A DNA stretch of 22,691 bases from positions 1 through 22,691 of the forward strand of contig JAKAWF010000024.1 of the NCBI GenBank assembly GCA_021817025.1, read 5' to 3'. Positions 13,880-22,452 of this stretch are shown piece by piece. The translations under genes were made by a program, and so were the position numbers. The stretch is from a bacterium (GTDB lineage: Bacteria > Chloroflexota > Dormibacteria > UBA8260 > Bog-877). How positions within the stretch are numbered: position 1 is the first letter of the stretch; every line of letters begins with the position of its first letter. The notes beneath the pieces were generated by a model that ran no database searches, was not told the origin of the DNA, and worked only from the letters and a program-made list of their open reading frames with translations.

Positions 13880-15348
13880 GCCGGTGCCCCTGGCCAGCCG
13901 GGTCGGATGATGGCCATGCGCGTGACGGTGAGCTCCTCGACCGCGAAGCGGGGCCCCTCGCGGCCGATGCCGGAGTCCTTCACCCCACCATAGGGCATGT
14001 TGTCAGCGCGAAACCCCGGCACCTCATTGACCACCACGCCCCCCACGTGAAGCTGCCTGAGCGCCTCCATGGCGGTGGCCAGAGAGGCGGTGAAGACGCT
14101 GGCGTGCAACCCGTAGCGCGAGCGATTGACAACCTCGAAGGCGGCTCGCTCATCCGCCACGACGCGAACGCAGACCACGGGGCCGAAAACCTCCTCGTCC
14201 CACACCGAGGTGCCGTCCGGCACGTCAACCAGGAGGGTGGGAGCGACGGTGGCCCCCTCAACCTCGCCGCCGACGACAAGGTGAGCGCCCGCGCCGACAG
14301 CCTCATTCAGCCAGCGGCTCACCCGCTGGGCGGCGCCCACGTCGATCAGGGCCGAGACCCTGGTCGCATCCCAGCGGGGATCGCCCGTCACGACCTGGCC
14401 CAGACGGTCCGCCAGGAGCCGCAGGAACGGCTCCCGCACCCGCTCGACGACGATCACCCGCTGGACCGAAATGCAGGCCTGTCCAGACGCGTAGTACCCG
14501 CCCCGGATCACCGCATCCGCCGCCCGAGCCAGGTCCGCGTCGGCGCACACGACAAGTGCCGAATTCGATCCGAGCTCCAAGAGCGTCTTGGTCGGGGCCG
14601 CGTCGCGGGCGATCTGGTGGCCGACCGCGGCCGAGCCGGTGAACGAGACAGCCCCGATTCGCCGGTCGGTGGTCAGGGTCCGGCCCACCTCGGCGTCCCC
14701 GGTCACCAGCTGCACGGCGGCGACCGGGACATCGTTCTCGAGCAGGGCGAGGCGGAATAGATGGGTCAGCCAGAGGGTCGCCAGCGGGGTCTGGGGTGCC
14801 GGCTTGGCCACCACCGGGCAGCCGGCGGCGATGCCAGGGGCGATCTTGTGGGTGGCCAGGAGCAGTGGGTAGTTGAACCCCGCGATGGCGATCACGACGC
14901 CGATCGGCTGGCGGATCCAGAATCCGAACAGCCCCTCCCCCGAGGCGGTCAGGTCCAGGGGCACGGTCTCGCCGTGCAGCCTCCCGGCCTCCTCGCCGGC
15001 CACCTGCAGGGTCACCAGCGCGCGCTCCACCTCGGTGCGACAGTCCACCTTGGGCTTGCCGGTCTCCAGCACCAGAAGGTCCTCGAACTCCGCTCGCAGC
15101 TCCAGCAGCCGGGCGTGGACCCGGCTCAGGGCCGCCCGGCGCCGGTGGGTCGGGCTCGCCGCCACAGCTTCGGCCGCATCGAGGGCCGCCTCCACTGCCC
15201 GCCGGGCCAGCTCGGGGCTGCCCAAAGGAGAGTCGGCCACCACCGTCCCGTCGTAGGGGAAGTGAACCGGCTGCCGCTCATCGGTCGGTACCCAGCCGTC
15301 CCCTATCGGCAGACCAGGGGGATACGGCGGCTCGAAAATTGGCATCAT
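13876..15348 (-). CDS. Aldehyde dehydrogenase family protein
   Basis: This 490-residue NAD(P)-dependent aldehyde dehydrogenase oxidises an aldehyde or semialdehyde to the acid. Catalytic residues are visible: N159 in GFNYP, K182 in VAKPAP, E258 in LELGSNSA and the nucleophile C292 in SGQACISVQR. The SGQACISVQR form is typical of the lactaldehyde, succinate-semialdehyde and non-phosphorylating glyceraldehyde-phosphate branch. The C-terminal GVKDSGIGREG block is intact. The start was set at the ATG at 15348 (ATG 15345 is also possible) because GGAGG (15358-15354) lies 5 nt upstream; a TTG at 15360 would overlap that site. It is followed by the SDR gene with a 4-bp overlap. The specific aldehyde is unknown. 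Confidence 0.92.
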   Translation of the reverse strand: MMPIFEPPYPPGLPIGDGWVPTDERQPVHFPYDGTVVADSPLGSPELARRAVEAALDAAEAVAASPTHRRRAALSRVHARLLELRAEFEDLLVLETGKPKVDCRTEVERALVTLQVAGEEAGRLHGETVPLDLTASGEGLFGFWIRQPIGVVIAIAGFNYPLLLATHKIAPGIAAGCPVVAKPAPQTPLATLWLTHLFRLALLENDVPVAAVQLVTGDAEVGRTLTTDRRIGAVSFTGSAAVGHQIARDAAPTKTLLELGSNSALVVCADADLARAADAVIRGGYYASGQACISVQRVIVVERVREPFLRLLADRLGQVVTGDPRWDATRVSALIDVGAAQRVSRWLNEAVGAGAHLVVGGEVEGATVAPTLLVDVPDGTSVWDEEVFGPVVCVRVVADERAAFEVVNRSRYGLHASVFTASLATAMEALRQLHVGGVVVNEVPGFRADNMPYGGVKDSGIGREGPRFAVEELTVTRMAIIRPGWPGAPA

Positions 15349-15385
15349 CCCCGCCTCCAAGCTGCGGATGTCAGCACCGCCTGGG

Positions 15386-16444
15386 TCACGGCGCCACCAG
15401 ATGAACTTTGGCGTACGACCGCCACTCCCCGGCTGGCGTGACGGTGCTGGTGGCGGCGAGCATGGCGTTACCGATCGCCCGGCTGAAGCAGTCAGCCGCC
15501 GCCTCCAGCAGCCGGTTCAGCACCTCGGGCCCGACGGGATCACCACTGGTGGCGGTGGAGAGCCCGAAGACCGTGTCGCCGTCGAACATGGTGTGGGCCG
15601 GGTGAATCGCCCGGGCCAGGCCGTCCTGGGCAGCTTCGGCAAGCTTCTGGCACTGGGCCTTGGTCAGAGGAGCGTCGGTGGCCACCACCCCGACGGTGGT
15701 GTTGAGACCCTTGACCTGCGGAGTGGGCGAAGGGGAGGCTGGGTCTCCGGCGGGCCTGGCCCGCTCGGCCATCCCCTCATGCTCCCCGTCCAGGTCCATG
15801 GAGCTCGCCCACAGCCTCCCCGTTCTGGGATCGACCGTCGAGCCGCCGGCGTTGACCACCGCGAGAGCCCCCACGATCTGCCCGTGGGAGAGCCGAAGGC
15901 TGGCCGAACCGAGGCCCCCCTTGAGCCCCCCGGCCACCGCCCCGGTGCCGGCGCCGACGCATCCCTGGCGGACCGGCCCTCCACCGTGCGGGCCGCGCGC
16001 ATCCTCCAGGGCCGTCCCTCCCATCTGCGGGCCCGGATGGTGACGGAACTCCCCGCCCCGTCCCAGGTCGAAGATGATGGCGGCCGGAACGATGGGCACC
16101 ACCTCCATGGGCCCACTGCCAACTCGCAGCCCGATGCCCGCCGCGGCCAGCCCCTGCAGCACCCCATCGACGCTGGCGAGGCCGAATGCGCTGCCGCCGC
16201 TGAGCACCACGGCATTGACCCTCTCGATCAGGTTGCGCGGCTCCAGCAGGTCGGTCTCGCGGGTGCCCGGACCGCCGCCCCGAATGTCGACGCCGGCCAC
16301 CGCACCGGCGTCAGTGGCCAGCACCACCGTGGTGCCGGTGAGCCACCCCTCCCCGACGCGGGAGGCGTGTCCAACCCGCAAGCCCGGTACGTCGGTGAGG
16401 CTGTTGGTGGGACCCGCCTGGGCTGCGGGCTCCAGCGGGGTCAC
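15386..16444 (-). CDS. P1 (S58) family aminopeptidase, DmpA-like
   Basis: This 352-residue protein is of the P1/S58 family, self-cleaving Ntn-type hydrolases such as DmpA and beta-peptidyl aminopeptidases, which split N-terminal residues from amides and peptides. Family blocks are LTDVPGLRVGHA (16-27), LSGGSAFGL (81-89), GLKGGLGSAS (173-182) and GLNTTVGVVATDAPL (246-260). In the family, autoproteolysis occurs just before the nucleophile ahead of the VVATDA strand; here the residues are N248-T249-T250, so a Thr nucleophile is likely, where DmpA has Ser. The GTG at 16444 overlaps the M20 gene stop. Pairing with an M20 hydrolase and a peptide-type importer suggests stepwise hydrolysis of an amide-containing nutrient. 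No signal peptide is seen, so it should act in the cytoplasm. Confidence 0.9.
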   Translation of the reverse strand: MTPLEPAAQAGPTNSLTDVPGLRVGHASRVGEGWLTGTTVVLATDAGAVAGVDIRGGGPGTRETDLLEPRNLIERVNAVVLSGGSAFGLASVDGVLQGLAAAGIGLRVGSGPMEVVPIVPAAIIFDLGRGGEFRHHPGPQMGGTALEDARGPHGGGPVRQGCVGAGTGAVAGGLKGGLGSASLRLSHGQIVGALAVVNAGGSTVDPRTGRLWASSMDLDGEHEGMAERARPAGDPASPSPTPQVKGLNTTVGVVATDAPLTKAQCQKLAEAAQDGLARAIHPAHTMFDGDTVFGLSTATSGDPVGPEVLNRLLEAAADCFSRAIGNAMLAATSTVTPAGEWRSYAKVHLVAP

Positions 16445-17688
16445 GCCGGACCCTGGTCGCGCTGGAGGAAGATCTGGGCGGCGCGAGCATAGACCCTGGC
16501 GTATCGGGGAATCTCGTCGACCTCGACGAACTCGTCAGCCTGGTGCGCGATCCATTTGCCCCCGGGGCCGTAGACGACGGTCGCCACCCCGGCGTCGCGG
16601 GTGAAGATGGTGCCGTCGGTGGTTCCCGGAACCCCTCCATACATGGGAGGCGTACCCGTCACCTCGGTGTGGGCCGCTACCAGGCTGGCCACCACCGGAT
16701 CGTCCACCGGCGTGTCCACCGCCGGGCGGTCGTCCAGGACCGTGAGCTCGCACCTGACCCCGGCTTTGACCCCCAGCCGGTGGCAGGCATCCGCCACCTC
16801 CTCGATCAACCGGCGATGATCGGTACCAGGAACCGTGCGCACGTCAACCGCCAGAGTCGCGGTCGCCGGGCTGACGTTCAGCTGCTCCAGCCGCCCCGCC
16901 AAAGCGACGGTCGGCGTGACGTAGGTCCATCCCAGGTGAGGATGTTCGCCCCCCTCGGCCTGGAGCCGGTCCTGGAGCCGGCCGAGGGCCTGGACCAGCT
17001 CGGCCAGCACCGGGATGGGGTTGGAGCCCTGGTGGGGCATCGCCCCGTGGGCCATCTTCCCGCTCAGGTCGATCCGGATTCGGATGGCCCCCTTGGAGGT
17101 GGGACAGACCTCTCCTCCCTCGGGCTCGCAGACGATGACTCCGGCCACGTCCGCCAGCGCCCCGCTGGCGACCGCGTGCTTGGCCCCCAGCATCATGCCC
17201 TCCTCATCCGCCAGAGCCAGCAGGCGAATGGCTCCAGGGAAGGGGCCCGCCAGCTGCAGCGCCCGGGCCGCGTGGATCATGGCCGCCACTCCCGCCTTCA
17301 TGTCGGCGGCTCCCCGCCCGTACAGCCGACCATCACGAATCTCACCATCGTAGGGACCGACCGTCCAGTCGCCGCGGTCACCCTCAGTCACCACGTCGAG
17401 GTGCCCTTCAAAGGCCAGCACGGGTCCGTGGCCGCCGCCCCCGGGCACCGTGGCGATGACGTTGGGCCGTCCCGGGGACACCTCGACTACCTCCGGCTCC
17501 CAGCCGAAGCCCCGCATGGTCGTCATCACCAGGGCCGCCGCCTCGGCCTCCCCGGAGCCCGAGTCCGGCTGGTGGACGCTGCGGATCCGCACCAGCTCCT
17601 GGGCCAGCCCGACCACCGAGGCCGCGTCCACCACCAAGGCGGTGTGACGGCCCTGAGCATCCAACCAGCCCGGCTCGCGTCCGGTCAC
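16441..17688 (-). CDS. M20-family metallo-amidohydrolase (ArgE/DapE type)
   Basis: This 415-residue zinc hydrolase belongs to the group with ArgE, DapE and carboxypeptidase G2, which cleave N-acyl amino acids or short peptides. Metal and catalytic residues are in place: H96 and D98 in FEGHLDVV, bridging D129 in GRGAADMKAG, E162/E163 in LADEEG, E188 in VCEPEGG and H382 in WIAHQADE. The dimerisation-domain histidine is H214 in KMAHGAMPH. An N-terminal stretch of about 20 residues precedes the conserved start of the family domain. The GTG at 17688 overlaps the dehydrogenase stop by 4 bp, supporting this start and co-translation. ArgE or DapE housekeeping roles are not supported by the context; a catabolic deacylase is more likely. 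Confidence 0.92.
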   Translation of the reverse strand: MTGREPGWLDAQGRHTALVVDAASVVGLAQELVRIRSVHQPDSGSGEAEAAALVMTTMRGFGWEPEVVEVSPGRPNVIATVPGGGGHGPVLAFEGHLDVVTEGDRGDWTVGPYDGEIRDGRLYGRGAADMKAGVAAMIHAARALQLAGPFPGAIRLLALADEEGMMLGAKHAVASGALADVAGVIVCEPEGGEVCPTSKGAIRIRIDLSGKMAHGAMPHQGSNPIPVLAELVQALGRLQDRLQAEGGEHPHLGWTYVTPTVALAGRLEQLNVSPATATLAVDVRTVPGTDHRRLIEEVADACHRLGVKAGVRCELTVLDDRPAVDTPVDDPVVASLVAAHTEVTGTPPMYGGVPGTTDGTIFTRDAGVATVVYGPGGKWIAHQADEFVEVDEIPRYARVYARAAQIFLQRDQGPA

Positions 17689-18755
17689 GGCGACTGGGAG
17701 AATTCAGAGTCGAGCCGATCCCGCACCGCCGCCGCCAGGCCCGCGGTCGACGCGGCTCCGCCCAGGTCAGCGGTGCGCAGCTCGGGGACCCCAAGAGCCG
17801 CGGCGAGGGCGAGGTGGAGGTCCCGGGCGATTTCGGGAAGCCGATTGTGCTCGAACATCATGGCCGCCGAGAGCAGGTATCCACTGGGGTTGGCGATCCC
17901 CTTGCCGGCGATATCCGGAGCCGACCCGTGGACCGGTTCGAAGACTCCCAGAGTCTGGCCGGGACGGATGTTGGCGCTGGGCGCCAATCCCAGCCCCCCC
18001 ACCAGAGCCGCGGCCAGGTCGGAGAGTATGTCGCCGAACAGATTGCTGCAGAGGAGCACGTCCAGACCCTCGGGCCGCTGCACCATCCGGGCCGCCATGG
18101 CGTCCACCAGCACTCGCTCGCTGACGACATCCGGAAAGTCGGCCGCCACCTCCTGCACCACCCGATCCCAGAGGACGTAGCCGAAACGCATGGCGTTCGA
18201 CTTGGTCACCAGGGTCACCCGCCCGCGCCGCTGCTGGGCCGCGGAGAAGGCAAACCGGGCCGCGGTCTCGATCGCGGAGCGTGAGTGCAGGGCGACTTCG
18301 ACACCCGTCTCCTCAGGGCTGTGGGCATGGGCCAATCCGCCCACCCCCACGTACTCTCCCTCGGTGTTCTCACGCACCACCAGCAGATCTATGGCCGGCT
18401 CCCCTCGCAGGGGGGTGGGAACACCGGGGAAGGAGCGGGCCGGCCGCAGGTTGACCGAGAGCCCCAGCTCCTGCCGCAGCTTGATGATGAGCCCCCAGAC
18501 CAGCTCGTGGTCGGGGATGTCGGGGCGGCCCACGGCCCCGAACAGGGCGGCGTCATAGGCCCGCAGCTGGGTCGCGCCGTCCGCGGGCATCGCCGTGCCT
18601 TCCCGCAGGTACCGCTCCCCGCCCCAGTCCAGGACCGAGGTCTCGAGACGGACCTGGTGCCGCGCCGCGGCGGTGACCAGCGCGGGCTGGCAGATCTCCG
18701 CGATCTCCGGCCCCACTCCATCACCGGGGATCACAGCCAATCGGAAAGTCGGCAC
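17685..18755 (-). CDS. Tartrate/D-malate dehydrogenase-like decarboxylating dehydrogenase
   Basis: This 356-residue member of the isocitrate/isopropylmalate dehydrogenase family oxidises and usually decarboxylates a 2-hydroxy acid with NAD and Mg or Mn. The stretch at 82-105, with DHELVWGLIIKLRQ and then VNLRP, is closer to tartrate/D-malate dehydrogenases (TtuC, DmlA) than to LeuB. Other landmarks are R128 and Y135 in VRENTEGEY, K185 in VTKSNAMR, D218 in LVDAM, and D242 and D246 in GDILSD. The GTG at 18755 was chosen because GAGGAGG lies 5 nt upstream; the frame continues for 113 codons above without similarity. It is the first gene of the seven-gene minus-strand operon and is divergent from the ABC binding protein. 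Its substrate may be D-malate, tartrate or a substituted malate. Confidence 0.9.
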   Translation of the reverse strand: MPTFRLAVIPGDGVGPEIAEICQPALVTAAARHQVRLETSVLDWGGERYLREGTAMPADGATQLRAYDAALFGAVGRPDIPDHELVWGLIIKLRQELGLSVNLRPARSFPGVPTPLRGEPAIDLLVVRENTEGEYVGVGGLAHAHSPEETGVEVALHSRSAIETAARFAFSAAQQRRGRVTLVTKSNAMRFGYVLWDRVVQEVAADFPDVVSERVLVDAMAARMVQRPEGLDVLLCSNLFGDILSDLAAALVGGLGLAPSANIRPGQTLGVFEPVHGSAPDIAGKGIANPSGYLLSAAMMFEHNRLPEIARDLHLALAAALGVPELRTADLGGAASTAGLAAAVRDRLDSEFSQSP

Positions 18756-18760
18756 AGAAC

Positions 18761-18767
18761 CTCCTCG
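18761..18767 (-). promoter_or_regulatory. Ribosome binding site of the seven-gene operon
   Basis: On the minus strand GAGGAGG stands 5 nt upstream of the GTG at 18755. It settles the start of the malate/tartrate-type dehydrogenase against longer upstream readings. Confidence 0.7.
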
Positions 18768-18787
18768 GGGACACCTCCAGCGGCCAA

Positions 18788-18856
18788 ATCGTACCGTACC
18801 TGAGGGCGCTGAGCGTCCACCCGGACTTCCCCAGCCGCCACTCTGACTGATACGAT
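18788..18856. promoter_or_regulatory. Candidate divergent promoter pair
   Basis: Within the 163-bp divergent gap, TACGAT occurs on the minus strand (18793-18788) and on the plus strand (18851-18856), facing away from each other towards the two operons. Each fits a TANNNT -10 hexamer. No convincing -35 is seen at 17-18 nt from either. The pair also forms an inverted repeat ATCGTA/TACGAT 57 bp apart, which could alternatively be regulator half-sites. Confidence 0.3.
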
Positions 18857-18918
18857 CTTCCGCACCACGCCCCAGGGGCGAGCTTTGGTGCCGAGTTGTT
18901 GAGAGGGTGGATGCAGGA

Positions 18919-20487
18919 ATGGGTGCACGATCGGCCAGCTGGGGTCTCATCAGAGGAGCGGCCACGGTGGCGGTGGGGGCTTTGCTGCTGGCAGCCTGCG
19001 GTTCACCGGGCGCGCCGACCAAGACCCAGAAGCTGCAGACCCTGACCATCGGGTCGTCCAACGTCTTCCCGCCCACCCTCAATCCCACCGCCAACGCCTC
19101 CCAGGCGATTGACGAGGTGATCGATTACAACGTCCTCCAGCATCTGGTCCAGCTGGCGCCCAGTGGCGCGATCGTGCCGATCCTGGCCACCTCCTGGAAG
19201 GTGTCCTCGGGCAACCGGGTCTTCACCTTCACCATTCGCAAGGGGGTCAAGTTCTCCAACGGGGATCCGCTCACCCCGGCCGACGTCGTGTTCAGCCTGA
19301 AGCGTGTTTACGCCACCGGCTCGACGTACCCGTATGCCAAGATCTTCGATGTCGCGTCCGTCACCACGGTGGGCTCGGACCAGGTTCAGGTGACCCTGAC
19401 CAGTCCCAGCTGGGAGTGGCTCTACAACCTCGCCGCCTACTCCAACGGGGTGATCCTGGACCCGTCCGCCATATCCAGCATGGCGACCGATCCTGTCGGC
19501 ACCGGGCCCTTCAAGGTCACCGGCGAGGTCACCAACTACAGCGTCTCCCTGGCCCGCAACGACCTCTACTGGGGCTACAAGCCCAACGTGAAAGGGGTCA
19601 CGTTCCGCTACTTCACCAACGCCAACGCCCTCAACGCGGCGCTGCAGAGTGGGCAGGTCAACATGATCGACAACCTCTCCACCCCCAGTGACCTCTCCTT
19701 GTTCAAGTCAAACCCCAGCTATCACGTGATCGCGGGCCTCACCAACGGCAAGGTGCAGCTCACGCTCAACAACTCCTACGGGCCGTTGCAGAACAAGCTG
19801 GTGCGTCAGGCGATCGCCTACGCCACCGACAAGAAGGCCATCATCCAGACAGCCTCGGGCGGTTACGGCATTCCCGCCGGCAGCGACACCGTCCCCGCCG
19901 ATCCCTTCTACATCAACCTGGCCAACACCTACCCCTACAACGTGGCCAAGGCCAAGGCCCTCATGTCCCAGGCGGGCTACGCGAGCGGCTTCTCGCTCGC
20001 CCTCACCCTGCCGCCCTACTTCTACGCCCAGCTCGCCGCTCCCCTGCTCGTGTCGGAGCTGGGCGCCATCGGCATCAAGGTGACGGTCAGCACGATCGAC
20101 TTCCCGCTCTGGATCTCCCAGGTCTTCGAGGCCGGGAACTTCCAGGCGACCATCATCGACCATGCCGAGGGGCGGGACATCGGCAACTACGGGACCACCG
20201 GCTACTACTGGCACTACGCCAACACGGCCCAGGTGGCGGCCGAGCTGGCGGCTGCCAACGCCGCCCCGACCCAGGCCCAGTGGATCGCCGGCTACCGCGC
20301 GGTGCTACGCCAGATCACTGCGGCTGCGGTCAATGACTGGCTGTACGTGATCCCCAACCTGTCCATCTCCCAGAAGGACATTGTGGGGCTGCCATCGACC
20401 GCCTACACCGAGTCCTTCGATCTGGCCTACGTCGGGATCGGGGGCTCGATCCCATCGTCGGCTCGAGCGCTGGGGTTTCTCTCCTAG
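18919..20487 (+). CDS. ABC transporter solute-binding lipoprotein, family 5
   Basis: This 522-residue extracellular receptor is of the dipeptide/oligopeptide/nickel class (SBP family 5). A signal sequence ends in the lipobox LAAC (cysteine 27). The family signature is present as WKVSSGNRVFTFTIRKGVKF and then SNGDPLTPADVVFSLKR, and the later VRQAIAYATDKKAI block is typical. Two permease genes and an ATPase follow on the same strand, forming a standard Dpp/Opp importer. The ATG at 18919 was preferred to the GTG at 18907 because GAGAGGG lies upstream at a workable distance, but both are possible. The ligand could be a short peptide or an amide or sugar-like compound; many family-5 receptors do not bind peptides. 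Divergence from the hydrolase/dehydrogenase operon suggests it imports that operon's substrate. Confidence 0.93.
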   Translation: MGARSASWGLIRGAATVAVGALLLAACGSPGAPTKTQKLQTLTIGSSNVFPPTLNPTANASQAIDEVIDYNVLQHLVQLAPSGAIVPILATSWKVSSGNRVFTFTIRKGVKFSNGDPLTPADVVFSLKRVYATGSTYPYAKIFDVASVTTVGSDQVQVTLTSPSWEWLYNLAAYSNGVILDPSAISSMATDPVGTGPFKVTGEVTNYSVSLARNDLYWGYKPNVKGVTFRYFTNANALNAALQSGQVNMIDNLSTPSDLSLFKSNPSYHVIAGLTNGKVQLTLNNSYGPLQNKLVRQAIAYATDKKAIIQTASGGYGIPAGSDTVPADPFYINLANTYPYNVAKAKALMSQAGYASGFSLALTLPPYFYAQLAAPLLVSELGAIGIKVTVSTIDFPLWISQVFEAGNFQATIIDHAEGRDIGNYGTTGYYWHYANTAQVAAELAAANAAPTQAQWIAGYRAVLRQITAAAVNDWLYVIPNLSISQKDIVGLPSTAYTESFDLAYVGIGGSIPSSARALGFLS

Positions 20488-20587
20488 ATTGTGGCCACAG
20501 CCCCCCGGCGGTTCCGCTTAACAGGCGGTTTGGGAGGGCGGTGACGTTAGGCCGCTGACGCTCCCATCTCACGGTTCGCCGGCAGCG

Positions 20588-21574
20588 GTGACGGCGCGCC
20601 CGGCCGGTCGAGGGCGCGGCGCTCCCGTGCTGCGCTTCGCGGCGCGCCGCCTGGTGACGGTGGTCCTGACCCTCTGGGCGGCGTCGATTCTGGTGTTCGT
20701 GGTCCTCAACGTCCTGCCCGGGACTCCCGCCCAGGTGATCCTGGGCACCCAGGCCACCCCGGCGTCGGTGCGGGCGCTCACCATCAAGCTGGGGCTGAAT
20801 CAGCCTCTGGTGCTCCAGTACCTGCACTGGATCGGCGGCCTCTTGACCCTCCACCTGGGCGACTCCTACATCTCCGGGCAGCCGATCGGGCCCGAGATCG
20901 GCGCCGCGCTGGGGGTCACCGCACCGCTGGTCGCCTTGGGCCTGCTGCTGGGCATCGTGATCGCGGTCCCCACAGGCATCCTGAGCGCAGTCCGGCACCG
21001 GCACCGCTCCGGCGTCGTGCTCTCGGCGGGGGCCCAGCTGGGGATCGCCATCCCCAACTTCGTGCTGGGAATCCTGCTCATCATCGTGGTCTCGGTGGAC
21101 CTGCGACTGCTGCCCGCCAGCGGCTTCGTGGCCTGGTCGACCAGCGTGCCGGGGGCGCTCCAGTCGCTGGTGCTGCCCGCGATCTCACTGGGCCTGGTGG
21201 AGGGCGCGATCCTCTCGCGCTACACCCGCACCGCGGTGCTGGGCGTGCTGAGGGCCGACTTCCTGCGCACCGCCAGGGCCACCGGGATGCGCACCGGCCA
21301 GGCCCTGGTCCGGCACGGGATCCGCAACGCCGCGGTCCCGGTGATAACCGTGCTCGGCCTGGAGCTTTCGGGGCTGATCATCGGCGCGGTCGTCATCGAG
21401 GCGGTCTTCACCCTCCCCGGGGTCGGCAGCCTGCTGCTGTCAAGCGTCGCCAACCGCGATCTGATCATGGTCCAGGACATCGTCATGCTGGTGGCCACGG
21501 TGGTGGTGCTCACCAACCTGCTGGTGGACATCCTGTACCGGCTGGTCGATCCCCGGATCGGGCTGGGATCATGA
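20588..21574 (+). CDS. ABC transporter permease, DppB type
   Basis: This 328-residue inner permease has about six hydrophobic segments. It starts with the FAARRLVTVVLTLWAASILV helix and has the PGTPAQVILG loop typical of DppB/OppB. The ATPase-contact (EAA) loop is TARATGMRTGQALVRHGIRN, and GVGSLLLSSVANRDLIMVQ near the end is a family hallmark. The GTG at 20588 is taken as start, though no clear Shine-Dalgarno precedes it and a GTG about 13 codons later (VLRFAARR) is an alternative. The 100 bp after the binding-protein gene contain no gene. It overlaps the next permease by 4 bp. Confidence 0.92.
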   Translation: MTARPAGRGRGAPVLRFAARRLVTVVLTLWAASILVFVVLNVLPGTPAQVILGTQATPASVRALTIKLGLNQPLVLQYLHWIGGLLTLHLGDSYISGQPIGPEIGAALGVTAPLVALGLLLGIVIAVPTGILSAVRHRHRSGVVLSAGAQLGIAIPNFVLGILLIIVVSVDLRLLPASGFVAWSTSVPGALQSLVLPAISLGLVEGAILSRYTRTAVLGVLRADFLRTARATGMRTGQALVRHGIRNAAVPVITVLGLELSGLIIGAVVIEAVFTLPGVGSLLLSSVANRDLIMVQDIVMLVATVVVLTNLLVDILYRLVDPRIGLGS

Positions 21575-22452
21575 GCGTGGCCTCGGCCAGCGGTATCACC
21601 CCTGCCGGCGGCCGGGTCGGACTGCTGTGGCGGCTCGCCCGCCGCAGCCCGAGCGCGACCATGGGGGGGCTGGTGGTGGGGGTGATCGTCCTGGTCGCGA
21701 TCGTGGCCATCTTCTGGACCCCCTACGGTCCGCTCACCGTCGCCACCAGCAAGGAGTTCCTGGCTCCCAGCCTGGCCCACCCTCTGGGCACCGACGAGTA
21801 CGGTCGGGATGTCCTCTCCCGGCTCATGGCCGGGGCGGACATCACCCTGCTGGCCAGCGTCGGGGCGGTCCTCATCGCCGGGCTCATCGGCATCCCAGCC
21901 GGCCTGATCGCGGCCTCCCGCGGCGGCAACACCGGCGAGCTGATCATGCGCGGGGCGGACCTGATCTACTCCTTCCCCGCGCTGCTGGCCGCGATCACGT
22001 TGGTGGCCGCATTCGGGGCCTCCACCGCGACCGCGACGATCGCGATCGGGATCGCGTCCATCCCATCCTTCGCCAGGGTGACCAGGAGCGCCGCCCTCTC
22101 GGTGCTGGGCACCGAGTACGTGCTGGCGGCTCGCGCCTATGGCAGGTCTCCCACGGCCGTCCTGCGTCGCCACGTGATCCCCAACATCCTGCCCTTCATA
22201 ATCGTGCAGGCTTCGCTGCTGCTCTCGGTCACGGTGCTGGCGGTGGCGGCCCTCTCCTACCTGGGGCTGGGAACGCCTCCGCCAACCGCCACCTGGGGCG
22301 GGATGCTGGAAGACGCTCAGAACTATCTGTACCAGGATCCGCTGCTCGCGGTCTGGCCGGGCCTGGCGATCGCCATCAGCGTGCTGGGTTTCAACACTCT
22401 GGGAGACGGCCTGCGCGACCTCCTCGACCCCATCCTGAGAGAACGCCGTTGA
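21571..22452 (+). CDS. ABC transporter permease, DppC type
   Basis: This 293-residue partner permease of the DppB-like protein has the DppC/OppC block HPLGTDEYGRDVLSRLMAG shortly after the first membrane helix. The ATPase-contact loop is AARAYGRSPTAVLRRHVIPN, followed by LSYLGLGTPPPTATWGGML. The C-terminus, GDGLRDLLDPILRERR, is typical. The ATG at 21571 overlaps the previous stop (ATGA), and its own TGA overlaps the TTG of the ATPase gene (TTGA), so the transporter genes are translationally coupled. Confidence 0.94.
   Translation: MSVASASGITPAGGRVGLLWRLARRSPSATMGGLVVGVIVLVAIVAIFWTPYGPLTVATSKEFLAPSLAHPLGTDEYGRDVLSRLMAGADITLLASVGAVLIAGLIGIPAGLIAASRGGNTGELIMRGADLIYSFPALLAAITLVAAFGASTATATIAIGIASIPSFARVTRSAALSVLGTEYVLAARAYGRSPTAVLRRHVIPNILPFIIVQASLLLSVTVLAVAALSYLGLGTPPPTATWGGMLEDAQNYLYQDPLLAVWPGLAIAISVLGFNTLGDGLRDLLDPILRERR

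Noticed and set aside
12956..13993. A 345-codon plus-strand open frame opposite the SDR gene and adjoining genes
   Set aside because: Antisense shadow of conserved genes, with no family similarity seen.
16543..18180. A 545-codon plus-strand open frame opposite the M20 and dehydrogenase genes
   Set aside because: Low-complexity His/Arg/Gly-rich translation typical of antisense frames; the minus-strand genes carry full catalytic motifs.
18756..19094. 113-codon upstream extension of the malate/tartrate-type dehydrogenase
   Set aside because: It runs through the divergent promoter region and into the ABC receptor gene; GTG 18755 has a strong ribosome binding site and matches the family start.
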